From NCBI GenBank assembly GCA_017621495.1, contig JAGATB010000001.1:1-54309 (forward strand): DNA of 54,309 nt, written 5' to 3'. This DNA is from Clostridia bacterium (GTDB lineage: Bacteria > Bacillota > Clostridia > UMGS1810). How positions within the stretch are numbered: position 1 is the stretch's first letter; each line of letters starts with the position of its first letter. The notes beneath the pieces were generated by a model, which did no database searches, was not told where the DNA came from, and saw only the letters and a program-made list of their open reading frames with translations. Positions 51,101 to 54,309 of the stretch are shown here, one piece after another. The position numbers and the translations under genes were made by a program.

Positions 51101-51835
51101 CTCGATAATCTTAAAGAAGGTCTGGAATCACAGGTTTCCAACAGTGCAGATATAGCTAAGGCAGAGACACAGCATGCTAAGCTTCTGGAAGTAAAGGAAG
51201 CAATTGATAATATTCCGGATGTGATTGAATACAGCACCGAGTGCAATGAGAAGATAAAAGCTGCAGAGAAGGCTTATGAAGAATTGCTTGAACTCGATAC
51301 CGCATTAGATGAGCAGGTTGACGGCGAAGCTATCAAAAAAGCAAGAGCTGAATATATAGAAAAGGCACCTGTAGGCAATATGGTATTTGTACCCGAATAT
51401 GGTAACAATGGCCTCTGGATGGCTGTATACACTAATATCCCTGCAAACAGAAGTGTCAAGCTTGGAGCATACGACGCTACTATGGTTGAACTGGACGGCA
51501 ATATATACTATGTAGTATTGACTAATGAGGAGTTAAACACTGCAGAAGTAGTTATATCAGAAACAGCAGCACCTGCTGTGACGCAGATTATAGGTGATGT
51601 TGATGGAAGCGGCAGAGTGACAACCACAGATGCCATGATTATAAATCAAAAAGCAGCTAGACTTGATGTGGATTTGTTTGTAAATGATCCAATGTCATAC
51701 GTAAGGGCAGATGTCAATGGTTCAGGTACATTTACTGCACTTGATGCTCTGATGTCAGTTAAGATCTTTGCACAGGACGAAAATACATATTCGAAGTTAC
51801 ACGTAGGATATATCAATCCGCACTTAAGTAAATAA
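48200..51835 (+). CDS. Large scaffold-like protein: cohesin-like N-terminus, helical repeats, dockerin-like C-terminus
   Basis: A protein of 1211 residues; GGGGGG before ATG 48200, 16 bp after the previous gene. A signal peptide covers ~1-31. Residues ~36-205 are beta-rich with a cohesin-like pattern (VNVDDILTLEIIAKG; ILQFTLNYAAADF; AVVAKIEFKA). Residues ~210-1055 hold about ten three-helix repeats of ~75-90 residues with the motif 'I..IG.VTY...A.I..A..AYN.L', such as MIEALGEITLSDKAAIEEAE. Such FIVAR-like repeats form extended stalks. Residues ~1128-1200 contain two calcium-loop repeats (GDVDGSGRVTTTDA and ADVNGSGTFTALDA), a dockerin-like pair. It would act as an adaptor between dockerin proteins and an SLH anchor. 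Confidence 0.72.
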   Translation: MNINKGLCFRLLAVVLTFAMVFGMIPMAFASEVVNEPYTFIVKSDKTSVNVDDILTLEIIAKGSMVNANILQFTLNYAAADFSYNSVENEWDSMIKSGSEWGVIYTTPVGKESTNKSDSTKKYIRIGYLSMVDAYINEDNNKELCAKKEAVVAKIEFKANQKIDDVSDCFSLSSAKNGFLGESGEQLNSTKGHVYVLLSETVKAKKVYDMIDNLPDTISYADKSAVEAARIAYNNLGNEIYADILKGLVTNYATLQAAEATISTIEANIKGFKDAVTALKAVDLNTYKYDPDNDNLGTLIVAANTEYAKVESANLEGQVTAEKADLDNINTAYTNHKTAYEAAGTVNTLISSIGTVEYTTASKDKIDAAQSAYNALTDELAKQYVKADVLTNAVNKWNELDEIVKDFNDTIDGLVVDNITLDNEKLLGTLRNIYDNSMDSNQKAAVGEDRVRKLEACEAKIEALVEKQERIDNVKDKIDAAVSAMNGISGYDDAGLSAAKSLVKDARSAFGALTAADEIAAIDNIDTLIAAERKITNLDTAKSIDEAINNIGTVTYPDSNDAIVDARDKYNEYKENAEIIQYVKKYDILVEAEGEYRKQQNIYNQSVADEVAELIKLIPDDLTVSNIVNIKTPLDTASASFGALSPAQQALIDESLVEKLVNASAVYPKLEAAKPVYDMIEALGEITLSDKAAIEEAEAEYDALDDDVDDYVENYDKLTAARERYEQLVEIKKVSDEIEEFLKMAVAYTDEYEAELDRIQGLINGLGNLAGEIPNLVNSFNAKNDEFTDKETAQTNALNELLSIIDRIPDDIANITLADENAIKAIQEAEAKYNSLLDKTKKQFETENPNEFEKLNDAGEKYDNLEKGAQEVANEIIAEINTIGDVTLDETKLKTIENIRNKYDNNPASHEYILPEILKILEDAEAKVIELKADKAAVDNVIDLIEAIFPVEDSADFLERLNDAKDALDNLKEGLESQVSNSADIAKAETQHAKLLEVKEAIDNIPDVIEYSTECNEKIKAAEKAYEELLELDTALDEQVDGEAIKKARAEYIEKAPVGNMVFVPEYGNNGLWMAVYTNIPANRSVKLGAYDATMVELDGNIYYVVLTNEELNTAEVVISETAAPAVTQIIGDVDGSGRVTTTDAMIINQKAARLDVDLFVNDPMSYVRADVNGSGTFTALDALMSVKIFAQDENTYSKLHVGYINPHLSK

Positions 51836-51848
51836 TAAATAAGTGATG

Positions 51849-51876
51849 TTCCCCTGCCGTCTATGCGGCGGGGGAA
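51849..51876 (+). other. Intercistronic hairpin
   Basis: TTCCCCTGCCG and CGGCGGGGGAA form a strong stem with one bulge and no T run. It lies between the scaffold-like gene and the SLH anchor gene, so it may tune their ratio by processing or partial termination. Confidence 0.5.
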
Positions 51877-51936
51877 ATTGCTAAAATGAAATGTAAACCA
51901 AATTTTGCATGTATAGTTATAGAGAGGAAGGAACTT

Positions 51937-53349
51937 ATGAAAAAAATATTAAAGCTATTGTCAAGCCTAATAATATTATCAATTATTGTCACAAATGCTT
52001 TTGCTTCTGAAGTATCTTTCGGTAATACAAAGATAGAGAGTAGCGTACTAAGTGTTAATGTATTGTTGGATTCTGTACCATCAGATTTGCAGGATGTATC
52101 TGCAATTTCTATAGAGTACCAATTTAATGAAGAAAAGCTTGAATATATAAGTGATGAAACTGCATTTGCAGGTAGTACAATTCCAGAATACAAAGAAGGT
52201 TTCTTGGCATGGTACGACAGCTACAGCGGACAGGAAAACACCCTAAAAATCACAAATGAAATGCTCACAGAAAAAAACAATGTACTTTTTACTGTTAACT
52301 TTAAAATTCTTGAAGGTGCTTACGGAAATGCCGATATAGAGATTACATTCATAGAATTGGCTGATTCAACCTTTGCCGTTTCAAAGGAAGTTACCACCAA
52401 GTCGGTGACTATTGACCTGGGCGGCACCCCTCCCGACGACACCAACCCCGATGGCGGAAACGATAACAATAATCCCGATTCCGGCGGCGATGACGAAGGC
52501 GACACGGGTACAGATGGCGAAACAGGCTCCGGTGATGATACCACAGGCGGCGGTAATACCGATGATGGCACTACCGGCGGCGACAATACCGATGATGGAA
52601 CCACAGGCGGCGACAGCGGCAATGAAGGAAGCGGTGATTCCGGTTCGGACGACAGTGCTACCGGTGACAGTGGCAATAACAGCACCGGGAACAATGACAA
52701 CACCGGCTCAAAAGATGACGGAGGCAATAAAGGAAACGGTAAACGACCTTCAAGCAGCGGCCCCTCCTTCAGCAGTCCGTCGGTTACAGCCCCTGTTGTT
52801 ACTCCGGTATTTTCCGGATTTGCAGACCTTGCCGAGGATAACTGGGCTTACACCTATGCTTACTCACTTATGAACAAGGGTATAATCTCCGGTGACGGCA
52901 GTGCCAAGCCGGCGGTACGCCCCTCTGACAACATAACCCGTGAAGAAGCTGCAAAGATTGCCCTCCTTGCTATGGGTATAGAGCCTGAGGCAGGTCTTGA
53001 GCTTGCATTTGCAGACAGTGCAGATGTATCCGAATGGGCTAAGCCGTATATAGCAACTGCAGTTAAGTACGGAGTGCTCTCCGGCTACGAGGACAACACA
53101 GTTCGCTCCAAGAATTATATAACCCGTGAAGAAATGGTTACCATCCTTGCCCGTGCTATGAAGTGGCAGACTGCTGATGCTGAGCTTACATTTGCAGACA
53201 GTGGGGATGTAGCACAGTGGTCCCGTCCAAACATTGCCTACGCAGTGGCAAACGGTGTGATGAACGGTTATGAAGACAACACCATCAAGCCAAAGGCTAC
53301 AATCACCAGAGCAGAGACCTTTGCTTTGGTAGACAGATGCATGAAATAA
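51937..53349 (+). CDS. Wall anchor: cohesin-like domain, Gly/Asp-rich linker, three SLH domains
   Basis: A protein of 470 residues. ATG 51937 has GAGGAAGGAA upstream; the frame open from 51886 lacks a ribosome site and the ATG starts a clear signal peptide (~1-22). Residues ~23-160 resemble a cohesin: alternating beta strands (SVLSVNVLLDSVP; ISIEYQFNEEKLEYIS; NVLFTVNFKI) closing with KSVTIDLGG, as cohesins often do. Residues ~162-290 are a low-complexity Asp/Gly/Asn/Thr/Ser linker with internal DNA repeats (NTDDGTTGGD twice). Residues ~292-470 are three SLH domains. This is the architecture of anchoring scaffoldins, which hold dockerin-bearing proteins on the cell wall. Confidence 0.8.
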   Translation: MKKILKLLSSLIILSIIVTNAFASEVSFGNTKIESSVLSVNVLLDSVPSDLQDVSAISIEYQFNEEKLEYISDETAFAGSTIPEYKEGFLAWYDSYSGQENTLKITNEMLTEKNNVLFTVNFKILEGAYGNADIEITFIELADSTFAVSKEVTTKSVTIDLGGTPPDDTNPDGGNDNNNPDSGGDDEGDTGTDGETGSGDDTTGGGNTDDGTTGGDNTDDGTTGGDSGNEGSGDSGSDDSATGDSGNNSTGNNDNTGSKDDGGNKGNGKRPSSSGPSFSSPSVTAPVVTPVFSGFADLAEDNWAYTYAYSLMNKGIISGDGSAKPAVRPSDNITREEAAKIALLAMGIEPEAGLELAFADSADVSEWAKPYIATAVKYGVLSGYEDNTVRSKNYITREEMVTILARAMKWQTADAELTFADSGDVAQWSRPNIAYAVANGVMNGYEDNTIKPKATITRAETFALVDRCMK

Positions 53350-53367
53350 AGGAATTGAATTTTAACT

Positions 53368-54027
53368 ATGAGGACAAAAAAACTTGTAACTACGTCAATG
53401 CTTCTTGCACTTGCCGTGATATTGTCGGTTATGAAGCTCTTTGAGCTGCCCTTCGGCGGCACCATAACCCCTGCATCTATGATGCCTGTAGTGCTCGCTG
53501 CGTATCTTTACGGTACGCGGTGGGGGCTGTTTTCGGCATTCGTATACAGTGTACTCCAGCTCGTCACCGGTATGGGCACTGTATCGGTGTTTTTTCTGCC
53601 CGGTGACAGCAGGATGGCGCTTCACGCGGCAATCCTCGTATGCTTATGTGATTATATCATAGCATTTACCCTCTTGGGTTTCGCAGGTGTATTTAAGAAT
53701 AAGCTTAAAAATCATCTCCTATCCCTGGTACTTGGCACTGTGCTTGTGTGTATGCTCAGGTACCTTGTGCATGTGATATCCGGTGCTGTGTTTTTCGGTG
53801 CGTGGGCAGAGTGGTTCTTTTCAGACAGTACAGGCCTTTCGCAGATAAGCTTGCTCAGAGGCTTCTGTAAGTGGGTCATGAGTAACGTTTCCGGAAAGAG
53901 CCTGTGTGTGCTTTACTCGGTAATCTATAACGGTTCGTTTATGATTCCGGAGACGGTGATAACGGCGATTACTGTTCCGGTTGTTTACAAGGTAATCAGG
54001 AACTCGGATAGCGGTAAGGTGAATTAA
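53368..54027 (+). CDS. thiT: ECF thiamine transporter substrate-binding subunit
   Basis: A protein of 219 residues with about six membrane helices. The N-terminus LVTTSMLLALAVILSVMKL and loop LPFGGTITPASMMPVVLAAY, with a downstream YGTRWGLFSAFVYSVLQ, match ThiT, the S-component that captures thiamine for the shared EcfAA'T module. The C-terminal YNGSFMIPETVITAI region also fits. No ECF ATPase or EcfT gene is nearby, as expected for group II systems. It starts 18 bp after the SLH anchor gene, with only AAAGGA about 14 bases upstream. There is no room for a TPP riboswitch, so expression may depend on readthrough from the surface-protein operon. Confidence 0.88.
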   Translation: MRTKKLVTTSMLLALAVILSVMKLFELPFGGTITPASMMPVVLAAYLYGTRWGLFSAFVYSVLQLVTGMGTVSVFFLPGDSRMALHAAILVCLCDYIIAFTLLGFAGVFKNKLKNHLLSLVLGTVLVCMLRYLVHVISGAVFFGAWAEWFFSDSTGLSQISLLRGFCKWVMSNVSGKSLCVLYSVIYNGSFMIPETVITAITVPVVYKVIRNSDSGKVN

Positions 54028-54066
54028 ATTGGAGTTTATATCACTATCATAGCAAGACAGAGCATA

Positions 54067-54286
54067 AGCCCGGACACCCTGCCGTCACCACTACGCGTGC
54101 TGTGGGAACGTGCAGGACAGATTAATCACATTTTTTGAGCCCAAAAGGTGCCGTTGCGGAAGCGCTTCGCTGGGTCCTCACTAAATCGGCAAGCCGATTT
54201 ACACCTTTTGAACTCAAAAGAATGTGAAATCTGTCAGCTGCACAACCCCAATGCATGCTACATGGCAACGGCAGGGTGTCCGGGCT
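54067..54286. repeat. 220-bp imperfect foldback element
   Basis: The left arm (54067-54150) and the reverse complement of the right arm (54202-54286) align along their whole length, starting with AGCCCGGACACCCTGCCGT perfectly matched and ending with CAAAAGGTG. The 51-nt centre holds a smaller hairpin (AAATCGGC/GCCGATTT, 54183-54200). No protein is encoded. It could be a MITE or a long structured RNA, and may terminate thiT. The rest of the window end (54287-54309) is uninformative. Confidence 0.8.
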
Positions 54287-54309
54287 TAGAGTAAGGTTGG
54301 TGCACATAT

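Noticed and set aside
52320..52873. Open frames on both strands (135 and 153 residues) over the Asp/Gly-rich linker
   Set aside because: They are shadows of the low-complexity, repeat-bearing linker DNA of the SLH anchor gene. Composition is extreme (Pro/Ser or Ala/Met/Thr only) and there is no ribosome site.
53350..53367. TPP riboswitch upstream of thiT
   Set aside because: Only 18 bp separate thiT from the preceding gene, so there is no space for the aptamer, and no thi-box sequence is seen in the end of the SLH gene.
1..54309. tRNA, rRNA or phage genes
   Set aside because: No cloverleaf, rRNA-like conserved block, integrase or capsid-type protein could be recognised on either strand.

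Overview
The window reads as a chromosome segment from an anaerobic, low-to-mid GC Firmicute of class Clostridia. Reasons: SLH-anchored surface proteins, an HU gene, ECF-type thiamine uptake (ThiT), type I-beta DAHP synthase, strong GGAGG ribosome sites, sigma-A promoters with 17-bp spacers, frequent GTG/TTG starts, and short palindromic repeats of a kind common in gut Clostridia. Genus cannot be fixed from sequence alone. No rRNA or tRNA gene and no CRISPR array was seen.

Layout. 1-0.7 kb: the left end of an IS3-like element and a repeat-rich intergenic stretch. 0.7-7.3 kb: an HPr-kinase-like ATPase, an SLH protein, HU, a small membrane protein, a COG2509-type FAD oxidoreductase, an HTH protein, a 35-codon ORF and a DnaQ-like exonuclease. 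7.5-12.4 kb (minus strand): an alpha/beta hydrolase, a RelB/DinJ antitoxin followed by a beheaded toxin, an AAA/DUF4143 ATPase with a twin-operator promoter, a pyridoxamine kinase and ilvE. 12.7-14.0 kb: a Phe/Tyr-rich leader peptide, an attenuator-like terminator, then aroF.

14.1-38.7 kb is an AT-richer glycan-use island. One transcription unit holds a cytoplasmic Asp-box (sialidase-fold) enzyme, two ABC sugar permeases and a lipoprotein binding protein. A divergent AraC regulator follows. Then comes an approximately 18.5-kb co-directional run: nucleoside hydrolase, four secreted proteins (two with TIM-barrel glycosidase catalytic motifs, all with lectin-like beta-sandwich regions), two SLH proteins, a second Asp-box enzyme, a PfkB kinase, a fragment of a third Asp-box gene and an HpcH/HpaI aldolase. 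The two units share a ~48-bp upstream element, probably the AraC target. Inferred flow: secreted and wall-anchored proteins bind and cut a polymer, the ABC system imports fragments, and cytoplasmic enzymes finish the degradation.

38.9-47.2 kb is core-like: uvrB-uvrA, an FHA protein, an FtsW/RodA protein and an acyl-CoA synthetase whose promoter carries a perfect 25-bp palindrome. 47.5-53.3 kb holds a compact three-gene set that looks like a miniature scaffoldin system: a small dockerin protein, a 1211-residue protein with a cohesin-like N-terminus, about ten helical repeats and a dockerin-like C-terminus, and a cohesin-like/SLH wall anchor. thiT and a 220-bp foldback repeat close the window. 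The scaffoldin set, the aroF leader peptide and the shared AraC element are the strongest leads.
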